From the NCBI GenBank assembly GCA_002707245.1, contig PAMG01000035.1, positions 1 through 33,666 of the forward strand: a stretch of 33,666 nt of DNA, in the 5' to 3' direction. The notes beneath the pieces are model-generated. The model had not been told where the DNA came from. It saw only the letters and a list, made by a program, of their open reading frames with translations, and made no database searches. Position numbers and translations under genes: made by a program. Source of the stretch: Flavobacteriales bacterium (GTDB lineage Bacteria > Bacteroidota > Bacteroidia > Flavobacteriales > TMED113). This document shows positions 1 to 8,418 of the stretch, in pieces. Positions within the stretch are counted from its first letter, which is position 1; every line of letters begins with the position of its first letter.

Positions 1-2459
1 CTCGCTATAGAGAACAATTAGATAAAATTGGGTTTTCATTTGATTGGACCAGAGAAATTCGTACTTCTCAACCGTCATATTATAAATGGACTCAATGGAT
101 TTTTAAACAATTATTCGACTCTTATTATTGTAATATAGACGACAAAGCTCTTCCTATATCAGAGCTAATTGCAGAATTTAAAAGAAATGGCAATCGTATG
201 GTAAAATCTCCATGTGACGAAAAGACTCCATTATTTACAGCTAAAGAATGGAGTAATTGGGGGGAGGAACAACAACAAGCTATGTTATTAAGATACCGTT
301 TAGCATATTTATCAGAAACGTGGGTAAATTGGTGTCCAGAATTAGGAACTGTATTGGCAAATGACGAAATAAAAGATGGCCTTTCTGAAAGAGGGGGATT
401 CCCTGTAGAGCAAAAAAAAATGAAACAATGGTCTTTGCGAATCACAGCATATGCTGAAAGACTATTAAATGGATTAAACAATATAGAATGGAGTGATTCT
501 ATAAAAGAAATGCAAAAAAATTGGATTGGAAAATCAAAAGGGGCTTTAATTCGTTTTGACATACACAACAAGTCTAATTATATTGAAATTTTTACTACAA
601 GACCTGATACAATTTACGGTACTTCATTTATTGTAATTTCTCCAGAACATCCTTTAATCAGCACATTGTCAACAAAAAAGCAAAAAAAAATAGTGTCAGA
701 TTATTGTAAAAAATCTGCATTAAAATCTGAAAGAGAGCGACAAACTAATATAAAAAACATTAGTGGAGTTTTTACAGGATCATACGCTATTCATCCTTTT
801 AAAAAAGAAAAAATTCCTATTTGGATTGCAGATTATGTTTTAGCATCTTATGGTTCTGGAGCTATTATGGCCGTGCCCTGCGGGGATCAAAGAGATTGGG
901 ATTTTGCACAAAAATTTAATTTAGAAATTCCTAATATTTTTAGGAATATCGATGTTAGTAAAAAAGCACATATAGATAAAGATTGTGTCATTGAAAACTC
1001 TAATTTCTTAAATGGCCTAAGTATAAATGATGCTATTTTGAAGTCTATTTTAGAAATCACCAAACAAGGTCTTGGTCAAGAAAAAATTAATTATAAACTT
1101 CGAAATGCCATATTTAGTCGGCAGAGATATTGGGGGGAACCTTTCCCTATTTTTTATAAAAATGAAACGCCTTATTTATTAGAAGATGTAGATTGTGTAG
1201 AATTACCTTTAGTTGATAAATACTTGCCGACTAAAAAAGGAGATCCACCACTAGCAAGAGCAAAAAAGAAAGATTGGAATATTTTTAAAGGTCACAGAAT
1301 GGAATATAATACTATGCCTGGGTGGGCTGGTTCATCATGGTATTTTCTAAGATTTATGGACCCTAAAAATAATAAGGAATTTGTGGCAAAAGAAAAAGTC
1401 CAATACTGGGGGCAAGTTGATTTATATATAGGAGGAGCTGAACATGCAGTAGGACATTTATTATATTCTCGTTTCTGGACAAAATTTTTATTTGATCGAG
1501 GCTTTATACCATTTCAAGAACCTTTTAAAAAATTAATTAACCAAGGTATGATTTTAGGCCGTTCTAGTTTTGTCTATCGAATTAACGGGACTAATACATT
1601 TGTCAGTGCCGAACAAAAAAATAATTATGAAGTTACTAAATTACATGTTGATATTAACTATGTTAATAATGACATTCTAAACATAGAAGATTTTAAAAAT
1701 TGGAGACCTGAATTTCAAAACGCAAAATTTATTTTAAATACAAAAGGAAATTATCTATGTGGTTTTGAAGTAGAAAAAATGTCTAAATCAAAATATAATA
1801 CACAAACGCCCGATGAACTCATTAATCAATTTGGCGCGGATACATTAAGAATGTATGAAATGTTTTTAGGACCTTTAGAGCAATCAAAACCTTGGGACAC
1901 AAAAGGTATTAGTGGGGTACATAGTTTTTTGAAAAAATTCTGGAGACTGACTCATGATGACGAAAATAATTTTAATATTTCACAAGAAAAGCCATCAGAA
2001 AAAGAATATAGAACTCTACATAAATGCATTAAAAAAACAACGGATGATTTAGAACGATTTTCTTTTAATACTGTAGTAAGTACTCTAATGATTTGTGTAA
2101 ATGAATTAACAGATTTAAAATGTAATAAAAAAGAAATTATTGAAGCCTTTTTAATTCTACTTTCTCCGTATGCACCATATATGTCTGAAGAAATCTGGTG
2201 TGCTTTGGGAAATTCAGACTCAATTAATAATGCCACATGGCCAAAATTAGAGGAAAAATATTTAAAGCAAGAAAATGTAAAGTATCCTGTAGCTTTTAAT
2301 GGAAAAATGCGATTCATATTAGAGCTTCCGGCTGATTTATCAAAACAAGAAATCGAAAAACACGTCATGCAACACCCAAAAACAAATAATTATCTAATAG
2401 ATGATTCATTTAAAAAAATAATTATTGTTCCTAATAAAATTATAAATATTGTTTTATAA
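1..2459 (+). CDS. leuS: Leucyl-tRNA synthetase, 5' end missing
   Basis: Class I aminoacyl-tRNA synthetase that charges tRNA-Leu in the cytoplasm. The frame is open from base 3, so the first in-window ATG (198) is internal and the HIGH-motif N-terminus lies upstream of the window. Visible family blocks are KIGFSFDW near the left edge, the editing-domain threonine-rich site TTRPDT (594-611), GSGAIMAVP with the following D-RDWDFA, RQRYWGEPFPIFY of the catalytic core, GWAGSSWYFLRFMDP, GGAEHAVGHLLYSRFW, and KMSKS at 1776-1790, followed by the anticodon-binding helical domain. The extra stretch of roughly 70 residues just before KMSKS is typical of Bacteroidetes LeuRS. No frameshift was seen. Identity is near certain; only the 5' extent is unknown. 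Confidence 0.98.
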   Translation, partial: RYREQLDKIGFSFDWTREIRTSQPSYYKWTQWIFKQLFDSYYCNIDDKALPISELIAEFKRNGNRMVKSPCDEKTPLFTAKEWSNWGEEQQQAMLLRYRLAYLSETWVNWCPELGTVLANDEIKDGLSERGGFPVEQKKMKQWSLRITAYAERLLNGLNNIEWSDSIKEMQKNWIGKSKGALIRFDIHNKSNYIEIFTTRPDTIYGTSFIVISPEHPLISTLSTKKQKKIVSDYCKKSALKSERERQTNIKNISGVFTGSYAIHPFKKEKIPIWIADYVLASYGSGAIMAVPCGDQRDWDFAQKFNLEIPNIFRNIDVSKKAHIDKDCVIENSNFLNGLSINDAILKSILEITKQGLGQEKINYKLRNAIFSRQRYWGEPFPIFYKNETPYLLEDVDCVELPLVDKYLPTKKGDPPLARAKKKDWNIFKGHRMEYNTMPGWAGSSWYFLRFMDPKNNKEFVAKEKVQYWGQVDLYIGGAEHAVGHLLYSRFWTKFLFDRGFIPFQEPFKKLINQGMILGRSSFVYRINGTNTFVSAEQKNNYEVTKLHVDINYVNNDILNIEDFKNWRPEFQNAKFILNTKGNYLCGFEVEKMSKSKYNTQTPDELINQFGADTLRMYEMFLGPLEQSKPWDTKGISGVHSFLKKFWRLTHDDENNFNISQEKPSEKEYRTLHKCIKKTTDDLERFSFNTVVSTLMICVNELTDLKCNKKEIIEAFLILLSPYAPYMSEEIWCALGNSDSINNATWPKLEEKYLKQENVKYPVAFNGKMRFILELPADLSKQEIEKHVMQHPKTNNYLIDDSFKKIIIVPNKIINIVL

Positions 2460-2471
2460 TTAATAACGCTC

Positions 2472-2550
2472 TAAAAAACCACAAAAACCACAAAAAATAT
2501 TAAAAATGTCATAAAAAACGATAAAAAACCACAAAAAAACATTAAAAATG
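2472..2550 (+). repeat. Imperfect direct repeat in the leader of the DUF3108 gene
   Basis: Two A-rich units, 2472-2508 and 2522-2550, share TAAAAAACCACAAAAA at the left and ATTAAAAATG at the right; the first carries an extra CCACAAAAA. The ATG of unit 2 is the DUF3108 start. The ATG of unit 1 (2506) reads only two codons (Met-Ser) before TAA. It looks like a local duplication of the translation start region. A poly-A slippage product is the simplest explanation. Confidence 0.5.
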
Positions 2551-3429
2551 AAAGAAAAAAGAATAAAAAAATTGAATAAAAAATTAATTTTTTTTACAAT
2601 TTTATTGCTTTTTTTTCAACTTTTTCAATCAAAAACACTCTTTTTTTCAATTTTTAATCAAAAAAACAATGAAAATACGGAAAATATAACCTTTTTAGAT
2701 GGTGAAAGTCTAAAATACAAAATATCCTATGGGGCAACTAATAAAAAAAAGGGGGTATTATTAGCAGGCTATGCTTATTTTAATTTAAAAGACTCTATTA
2801 CAAGTGAAAATCTGGCTATCCACCGAATCCATGGACATGGCCGTACAACAAAGGTTTTTAGTTTATTCATGAAAATAAAACATTCCTATACATCCATTGT
2901 TACAACACACACACTAAATACCATTGAATCTAAAATGGAAATAATTGAGGGCAAGTACTATAACAAAAACCACACATTATACTCCACAAAAAAAAATCAA
3001 GAATGTGTTATTAAGATAAGTGAAAAAAAGAATAATGGAGAGGTTGAAAATCTAACAAAAACAAAAAAAAAAATAAATGCGAATGATATTTTAGGCGCAT
3101 TCTATAAACTTCGTACAATGGACCACCAAAAACTCCTCAAAAGTGACACCATTTTTTTTTCATATTACTATAATAATGAAGTATTTAATTCTCATTTTAT
3201 AAACATGGGTGAAGAAATAGTTGAAACAAGATTTGGTAAAATAAAAACTATCAAGTGTGCGCCTTTATTAGAAAAGGGACGAATGTTTAAAAGTAAATAT
3301 GGTGCATTTGTTTGGGTAACAGCAGACAACATGCACATACCAGTAAAACTTGAAATTCCCGTTTTAGTTGGATCTGTTTATGTAACATTAGCAAGGTATG
3401 AAAAAACAATTTTTGATTTAAAAGAATAA
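2548..3429 (+). CDS. DUF3108 domain-containing exported protein
   Basis: Uncharacterised DUF3108 family protein of 293 residues. A lysine-rich N-terminus (residues 1-12) is followed by a hydrophobic stretch (about 13-35) that should act as signal peptide or anchor, placing the rest in the periplasm. The family pattern is visible as GESLKYKISYG near residue 50, an AGYA segment, and at the C-terminus FVWVTADNMHIPVKLEI followed by a beta-rich end. In Bacteroidetes this gene commonly precedes tryptophan 2,3-dioxygenase and an M23 peptidase, exactly as here, which supports the assignment but does not give a function. The start is the second ATG of a duplicated A-rich leader. Molecular role unknown; a cell-envelope role is an inference from export and the neighbouring peptidase. 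Confidence 0.85.
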   Translation: MKEKRIKKLNKKLIFFTILLLFFQLFQSKTLFFSIFNQKNNENTENITFLDGESLKYKISYGATNKKKGVLLAGYAYFNLKDSITSENLAIHRIHGHGRTTKVFSLFMKIKHSYTSIVTTHTLNTIESKMEIIEGKYYNKNHTLYSTKKNQECVIKISEKKNNGEVENLTKTKKKINANDILGAFYKLRTMDHQKLLKSDTIFFSYYYNNEVFNSHFINMGEEIVETRFGKIKTIKCAPLLEKGRMFKSKYGAFVWVTADNMHIPVKLEIPVLVGSVYVTLARYEKTIFDLKE

Positions 3430-3472
3430 TTAATTCTTTATATTTAGTACCTCATTATGATTTGATAAAATA

Positions 3473-4453
3473 ATGAATGAAGAAAATTTAATAGAAAAGA
3501 TAAAACAATTATCCAAGAAGTACTCTTCAACAGGACAAGACTTGTCTTCATATCTAGATGGATTATTATATGCGGATTATATTGGATATTGGAACTATAT
3601 TCATTTAGACACCCTCCTTTCTTTACAAACTCCAAAAACTGATTTCCCTGATGAACAGATTTTTATTATTTATCATCAAATCACCGAACTATATTTTAAA
3701 TTATCACTGATAGAAATAGAACACATTAATAAAAATGGTAGAAATGTAATTGAAACAGGAGAAGATTTAGGCTGGAACAAAACATTAGGAATAGATTTAT
3801 TTATTGAAAAAATGGAGAGAATAAATAGATATCTGAACAATCTAATTGACTCATTTGAAATTATGATAAAGGGGATGGAAAAGAAACAATTCTTGAAATT
3901 CCGAATGGCTCTACTTCCAAGTAGCGGATTCCAAAGCGTCCAATATAGAATGATTGAACTACGGTCTACAAATCTGTCACAATTAAACCCACATGAACTA
4001 CAAACATCATCTAAAAACTTAAAAACCATGTATAATAATTTATACTGGAAACATGGAGCAATGGATTTAAAAACCAAGAAAAAAACATACACACTAAAAC
4101 AGTTTGAACGAAAATATGATGAAAGATTAATGAAATTAGCTAATAAAATGAAAGGGGGGAACATTTGGGCAAAATATAACTCTATGAGTCCAAAAGACAA
4201 AAAAAACAAAACGCTTATCAAACTGCTAAAAGAATATGATATAAATATTAATGTGAATTGGAAATTGGCTCATTATAAATCGGCCGTAAAATATCTCAAA
4301 AACAAAAACAACAGTACTGCTGCAACAGGGGGAACAAATTGGGAAAACTTCCTTCCTCCAAAATTTCAAAAAATAATTTTTTTCCCAGAGTTGTGGAGTA
4401 AAAAAGAGAAAGAAAATTGGGGTAAGAATTGGGTAAAATCAATGCTTAAATAA
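3473..4453 (+). CDS. kynA: Tryptophan 2,3-dioxygenase
   Basis: Cytoplasmic heme dioxygenase that opens the indole ring of L-tryptophan to N-formylkynurenine, the first step of the kynurenine route. Its 326 residues are longer than the roughly 280-300 of proteobacterial enzymes but typical of the Bacteroidetes form. Landmarks: YADYIGYWNYIHLDTLLSLQ (residues 33-52), HQ-x2-EL-x-FK with H68 matching the substrate-side His, SGFQSVQYRMIELRS with R159 matching the carboxylate-binding Arg, W-x2-AH with H267 as the expected proximal heme ligand, and AATGGTNW (283-290) for the glycine-rich loop. The stop at 4451-4453 directly abuts the next ATG, so it is probably co-transcribed and translationally coupled with the M23 gene. 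A TATATTTA element at 3439-3446 could be its own promoter. Confidence 0.95.
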   Translation: MNEENLIEKIKQLSKKYSSTGQDLSSYLDGLLYADYIGYWNYIHLDTLLSLQTPKTDFPDEQIFIIYHQITELYFKLSLIEIEHINKNGRNVIETGEDLGWNKTLGIDLFIEKMERINRYLNNLIDSFEIMIKGMEKKQFLKFRMALLPSSGFQSVQYRMIELRSTNLSQLNPHELQTSSKNLKTMYNNLYWKHGAMDLKTKKKTYTLKQFERKYDERLMKLANKMKGGNIWAKYNSMSPKDKKNKTLIKLLKEYDININVNWKLAHYKSAVKYLKNKNNSTAATGGTNWENFLPPKFQKIIFFPELWSKKEKENWGKNWVKSMLK

Positions 4454-5734
4454 ATGCGAATAATTTATTTTGTCATACTTATGTTAATATTCAATGGCTG
4501 TCAAACCGACCCAAAAGACCCGACAGTAGAAATAATAAAAAATACCGAACAATACTTATATAATATTCCAATCAATGGCTTTCAAATAAAAAATGAAACT
4601 GTTAGAAATGGGCAGAATGTTGGTGAAATTTTAAACCAACACAATGTTAGTTTTGTTGATATTGATAAGGTTGCCCGATTATCAAAAAAAGTATTTGACT
4701 TAAGAGATGTTAAAGCAGGGGGTGAATATTCGCTAATGTTTAAAGATTCTATCACTACTAAACCTAATTATTTCATCTATGAAATTAATAAAGTTGATTT
4801 TCTAGTTGCCAAACTAGAAGATAGCATTCAGGTTTATTTGGATAAAAAAGAAGTGACAATTAAAGAAAAAACTGGCTCAGGAGTGATTAACTCTTCACTA
4901 TGGTTTGCAATGGAAGAAAGTAATCTTTCTGCGAAATTGGTTAATATTTTAGCAGATGAAATTTATCCATGGACAATAGATTTTTTTAGATTAAATAGTG
5001 GTGATAAGTTTAAAGTCATTTATGATGCAAAATATGTAGATGGTGAATTTATTGGTGTAGGGAAAGTACATGCTGCATTATTTCATAGTGGCAATGAGGA
5101 TTACTATGCAATTGCCTTTAATGAATTAGGGGGGTTTGAAGATTATTTTGATGAAAATGGGAACAACTTGAGAAAATTTTTTTTAAAAGCACCTGTTTCA
5201 TTTACACGAATTTCTTCAAGATTCACAAATAAACGAAAACATCCCGTCACAGGCAGGTGGAAAGGACATTTTGGAACTGATTTTGCAGCACCAATTGGGA
5301 CCCCAATATACAGTACCGCTGACGGCCAAATTATTGAAGCTTCTTACACAAAATATAATGGATATTATGTGAAAGTCCGACACAATTCAACTTACACAAC
5401 CCAATATCTTCATATGGATAAATCAAGTAAAAAACTTTGGGCTAAAAACGGGATAAAAAAAGGCAAAAAAGTGAGACAAGGGGTAGATATAATTGGATAT
5501 GTTGGTAGATCTGGGCAAGCGACAGGACCACATGTTTGTTATAGATTTTGGAAAAATGGTAAACAAGTGGATCCATTTAAAACAAAATTACCTGAAGCCA
5601 CTCCAGTTAATAAATCTAAACGAGTAGAATTTGAAAATAGTAAACAAATATGGCTGGAAAAATTATCAACCATCAACTATCCAAATGAATATTTAGACAT
5701 TGACTCTATAGAAGCCCTTACGTTTAAGTTTTAA
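4454..5734 (+). CDS. Csd3-like M23 peptidoglycan endopeptidase lipoprotein
   Basis: Probable peptidoglycan DD-endopeptidase of 426 residues, anchored in the envelope. The N-terminus ends in a lipobox-like FNGC with C16. Residues about 40-110 resemble the OapA/Csd3 N-terminal domain, residues about 165-225 resemble the second Csd3 domain (IDFFRLNSGDKFKVIYDAKY), and the M23 lysostaphin-type domain fills about 255-380. The metal motif HxxxD is present as H272-FGT-D276. The second motif reads H360-V-C362 where most M23 enzymes have HxH, so the third zinc ligand would be Cys or absent. The following Y-RFWKNGKQVDP matches the Bacteroidetes subgroup. It starts immediately after the TDO stop and ends by overlapping ispG on the opposite strand by TTAA. 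Activity is therefore likely but not assured. Confidence 0.92.
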   Translation: MRIIYFVILMLIFNGCQTDPKDPTVEIIKNTEQYLYNIPINGFQIKNETVRNGQNVGEILNQHNVSFVDIDKVARLSKKVFDLRDVKAGGEYSLMFKDSITTKPNYFIYEINKVDFLVAKLEDSIQVYLDKKEVTIKEKTGSGVINSSLWFAMEESNLSAKLVNILADEIYPWTIDFFRLNSGDKFKVIYDAKYVDGEFIGVGKVHAALFHSGNEDYYAIAFNELGGFEDYFDENGNNLRKFFLKAPVSFTRISSRFTNKRKHPVTGRWKGHFGTDFAAPIGTPIYSTADGQIIEASYTKYNGYYVKVRHNSTYTTQYLHMDKSSKKLWAKNGIKKGKKVRQGVDIIGYVGRSGQATGPHVCYRFWKNGKQVDPFKTKLPEATPVNKSKRVEFENSKQIWLEKLSTINYPNEYLDIDSIEALTFKF

Positions 5735-7653
5735 GGGTCAACCCAATCACCATTTTCTCTTATTAACTGAATTAATTCATCCAATGCTTTCTTAGAAGAA
5801 ATATTTCTTTTTACTAATTCTTTTTGTTTATACAAACTTACTTTATTCAGGCCTGTGCCTACATACCCATAATCTGCATCAGCCATTTCACCTGGACCAT
5901 TTACAATGCAACCCATTACTCCAATTTTTAAACCCTTAAGATGGCCAGTTGCTAATCTAATCTTAGCGGTAGTTTCTTCTAAATTAAATAGCGTTCTTCC
6001 GCATGATGGACAAGAAATATATTCTGTTTTTGAAATTCTTGTTCGAGTAGCTTGTAAAATATTAAACCCAATTTCATTTATGTCTTGAACATTACTATAA
6101 TTTTTAGCAATAATCAAAAGTCCATCACCTAGCCCATCTAATAAAAGAGGACCAATATCAACAGATGCTTCTAATTGAATTTCCATTCTTGAATCACTAT
6201 TATATGATTGCCTAATAAGCACTGGATTTACAATATCATTACTCATTAATTGAATAAATAGCCTGCGATAATCTGCCAGACTATTTATATTGTCTGACTC
6301 AATTAATAATACCGCAGTACCATCATCTTTTAATTTATTCATTAGCTTATCTGTGAAGTCATTTGTGAATAAATCAATAATATTTAATTTTTTTGAAAGC
6401 GAAACACTATCCAAATACTCTGCCGAAGACAACAATGGATAACCTTTTTTATGCTTCTTCCATGTTTTGTAATTATAAATTAAGCCAAGAGAACCCGGTA
6501 TATTAAAATCAATATCATTATCGCCAAGAAATAAATAATCTGAAGCTGTATCGCTAATTGTCCATTTATCTAATTGGTCCGAATATCTATAGCCCAACTT
6601 AAATAAAGATTGTTTATTAATATGCTTTTCAAAACATAAGTTTGAAAATACCACCGGCTTACTTTTACCACCTATATTCATGATTTGTTTTGTATTTCGC
6701 TTTGTATATACAAATGAATTAATAGGATTTTTTAGAGGATTAACTATCTTCTGGTGGTTCTTTTTTTTTTCAACATAATCAACTAATGATTGTGCGATTG
6801 GAATCTCATGTTCAGGGGATTCTGTTAAAGACACTCTAATAGTGTCACCAATTCCATCCATCAATAATGAACCTATGCCTATCGCAGACTTTATTCTTCC
6901 ATCATTGCCCTCCCCAGCTTCTGTGACTCCTAAATGCAAAGGATAATTCATGCCTTCTTGCTTCATATTAGCAACCAACAAACGATATGCGTGTATCATC
7001 ACAATAGGATTACTTGCCTTCATCGAAAGAATAATTTGTTTGTAATTATGCTTCTCGCAAATCCTAACAAACTCTAATGCTGACTCCACCATGCCAAGCG
7101 GTGTGTCTCCATATTGACTCATAATCCTATCCGACAATGAGCCATGATTAGTGCCTATTCTCATGGCCGTATTATGACTTTTACATACCTCAATTAGTGG
7201 AACCAACTTCTCCTCAATTCTCTTTAATTCATCTTGATATTGGTGTTTTGAATATGTTTTGATTTGAAATTTTTTTTTATCTGTATAATTACCTGGATTG
7301 ATTCTAACTTTTTCAACAATTTTTGCTGCTTCTATTGCAGCATTCGGAGTAAAGTGAATATCCGCAATTAATGGAGTATTATATCCTTTTTTTATTAACT
7401 GATTTTTTATTTCCAATAAATTTCTTGCATCTCTAATACTGGGGGCGGTCAACCTAACTAGCTCACATCCTGCTTTTATCATCTTTATTGACTGTTTAAC
7501 AGACCCATCTGTATCCATCGTATCAGTGGTTGTCATAGATTGAACCCTAATTGGATTTGAACCACCAACACCTACATTTCCTACCATTACCTCTCGAGTT
7601 TTAATGCGAGAATAATTACATAAATCATTATAATATTTAACACCGGCACTCAT
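5731..7653 (-). CDS. ispG: 4-hydroxy-3-methylbut-2-enyl-diphosphate synthase, long form
   Basis: Iron-sulfur enzyme of the MEP isoprenoid pathway, converting methylerythritol cyclodiphosphate to HMBPP in the cytoplasm. At 640 residues it is the long Bacteroidetes/plant-like form; ordinary bacterial IspG has about 370. The N-terminal TIM barrel carries VGGSNPIRVQSMTTTDT (about residues 27-45) and LIADIHFTPNAA. A poorly conserved insert occupies roughly 300-520. The C-terminal cluster domain supplies C548 and C551 (CPSCGRTLF), C582 (GVMGCIVNGPGE) and E589 as 4Fe-4S ligands. It is the last gene of the reverse cluster, 7 bases after the cyclase-family gene. Its stop shares TTAA with the convergent M23 gene, leaving no room for a conventional terminator. 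No lesion was seen. Confidence 0.97.
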   Translation of the reverse strand: MSAGVKYYNDLCNYSRIKTREVMVGNVGVGGSNPIRVQSMTTTDTMDTDGSVKQSIKMIKAGCELVRLTAPSIRDARNLLEIKNQLIKKGYNTPLIADIHFTPNAAIEAAKIVEKVRINPGNYTDKKKFQIKTYSKHQYQDELKRIEEKLVPLIEVCKSHNTAMRIGTNHGSLSDRIMSQYGDTPLGMVESALEFVRICEKHNYKQIILSMKASNPIVMIHAYRLLVANMKQEGMNYPLHLGVTEAGEGNDGRIKSAIGIGSLLMDGIGDTIRVSLTESPEHEIPIAQSLVDYVEKKKNHQKIVNPLKNPINSFVYTKRNTKQIMNIGGKSKPVVFSNLCFEKHINKQSLFKLGYRYSDQLDKWTISDTASDYLFLGDNDIDFNIPGSLGLIYNYKTWKKHKKGYPLLSSAEYLDSVSLSKKLNIIDLFTNDFTDKLMNKLKDDGTAVLLIESDNINSLADYRRLFIQLMSNDIVNPVLIRQSYNSDSRMEIQLEASVDIGPLLLDGLGDGLLIIAKNYSNVQDINEIGFNILQATRTRISKTEYISCPSCGRTLFNLEETTAKIRLATGHLKGLKIGVMGCIVNGPGEMADADYGYVGTGLNKVSLYKQKELVKRNISSKKALDELIQLIRENGDWVDP

Positions 7654-7660
7654 GACATCA

Positions 7661-8410
7661 TTATTTAACTTCTAATTTAAATAATACTGGTCGACTAGGG
7701 GAAGCATCATTTTTAAACGGAATAAATTGAAGATTTAGTAAATATTTTCCATCTTTTATATTATTCGGAACATATATAAATTCTGTAATAGTGCAACCGT
7801 GCCTTTTGTTTTCAGGAAATTGCCAGAATGTTTTATGGGCAATTAAAGCTCCATGATCATCTTCTTTATCAATTGAGGGCAAATCAATTAACAAATGTCG
7901 AACCCCTATTGAAACCAGATACCTGGCTGCCTCCTCTGATAAATACGGGGGGTTTGTGTTTGAATAGTTTTTATGTATTTTACTCTTACTATTAGGGATT
8001 GTTCTTATTATTAATGCCTCTATATTGTCCTCTTTACTAATCATTTTTTTTATCAAATTCTTAGTAATAATAAAATCATTGTTAACTTTTTTAGGAGCAA
8101 TAGAAATTAAGTCTGAAATAAAAAAAAATGTTAATAATTCTTGATTTAATGATTCTTTTTCGGGACTAATATGACCAAGACATTCCGTGTGTGTCGTATG
8201 AGCATGAGGATTGAAAAATATATTATTGAAATTTACTGGTGACCCCATCTCCACATCCCCAATCCACTCCCCTGAATTAACAGGATTTATCTGCATATTA
8301 TCTACCCCCCAAGCATTTACTCCATTTTGTGCTATTGGAATAGATATGTCTAATGGATTAGTCAAATTTGCAACATACTTTTGTTTGTTATATGTAATAT
8401 TTACCCGCAT
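7661..8410 (-). CDS. Cyclase-family metal hydrolase, possible kynurenine formamidase
   Basis: A 249-residue member of the cyclase family (Pfam PF04199), a group that includes bacterial kynurenine formamidase KynB and metal-dependent amidases or lactonases. The signature HxxTHxE-x3-H is visible as H-A-H-TTH-TE-CLGH at about residues 70-81 and would bind the metal ions. A later DLPSIDKEDDHG-x3-AH (about 177-196) fits the second conserved His-containing block. No signal peptide, so cytoplasmic. Tryptophan 2,3-dioxygenase lies under 4 kb away and makes N-formylkynurenine, the KynB substrate, so a formamidase role is plausible; the genes are however in opposite operons, with ispG and the peptidase between. 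Family assignment is good, substrate uncertain. It sits 8 bases after hemW and 7 before ispG. Confidence 0.85.
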   Translation of the reverse strand: MRVNITYNKQKYVANLTNPLDISIPIAQNGVNAWGVDNMQINPVNSGEWIGDVEMGSPVNFNNIFFNPHAHTTHTECLGHISPEKESLNQELLTFFFISDLISIAPKKVNNDFIITKNLIKKMISKEDNIEALIIRTIPNSKSKIHKNYSNTNPPYLSEEAARYLVSIGVRHLLIDLPSIDKEDDHGALIAHKTFWQFPENKRHGCTITEFIYVPNNIKDGKYLLNLQFIPFKNDASPSRPVLFKLEVK

Positions 8411-8418
8411 ATTTAACG

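Noticed and set aside
125..571. Reverse 148-codon open frame inside leuS, and similar reverse frames within TDO (3676-4221) and within leuS (1952-2368)
   Set aside because: They lie entirely over genes with strong family motifs, have no start context or family resemblance, and arise from AT-rich codon use on the other strand.
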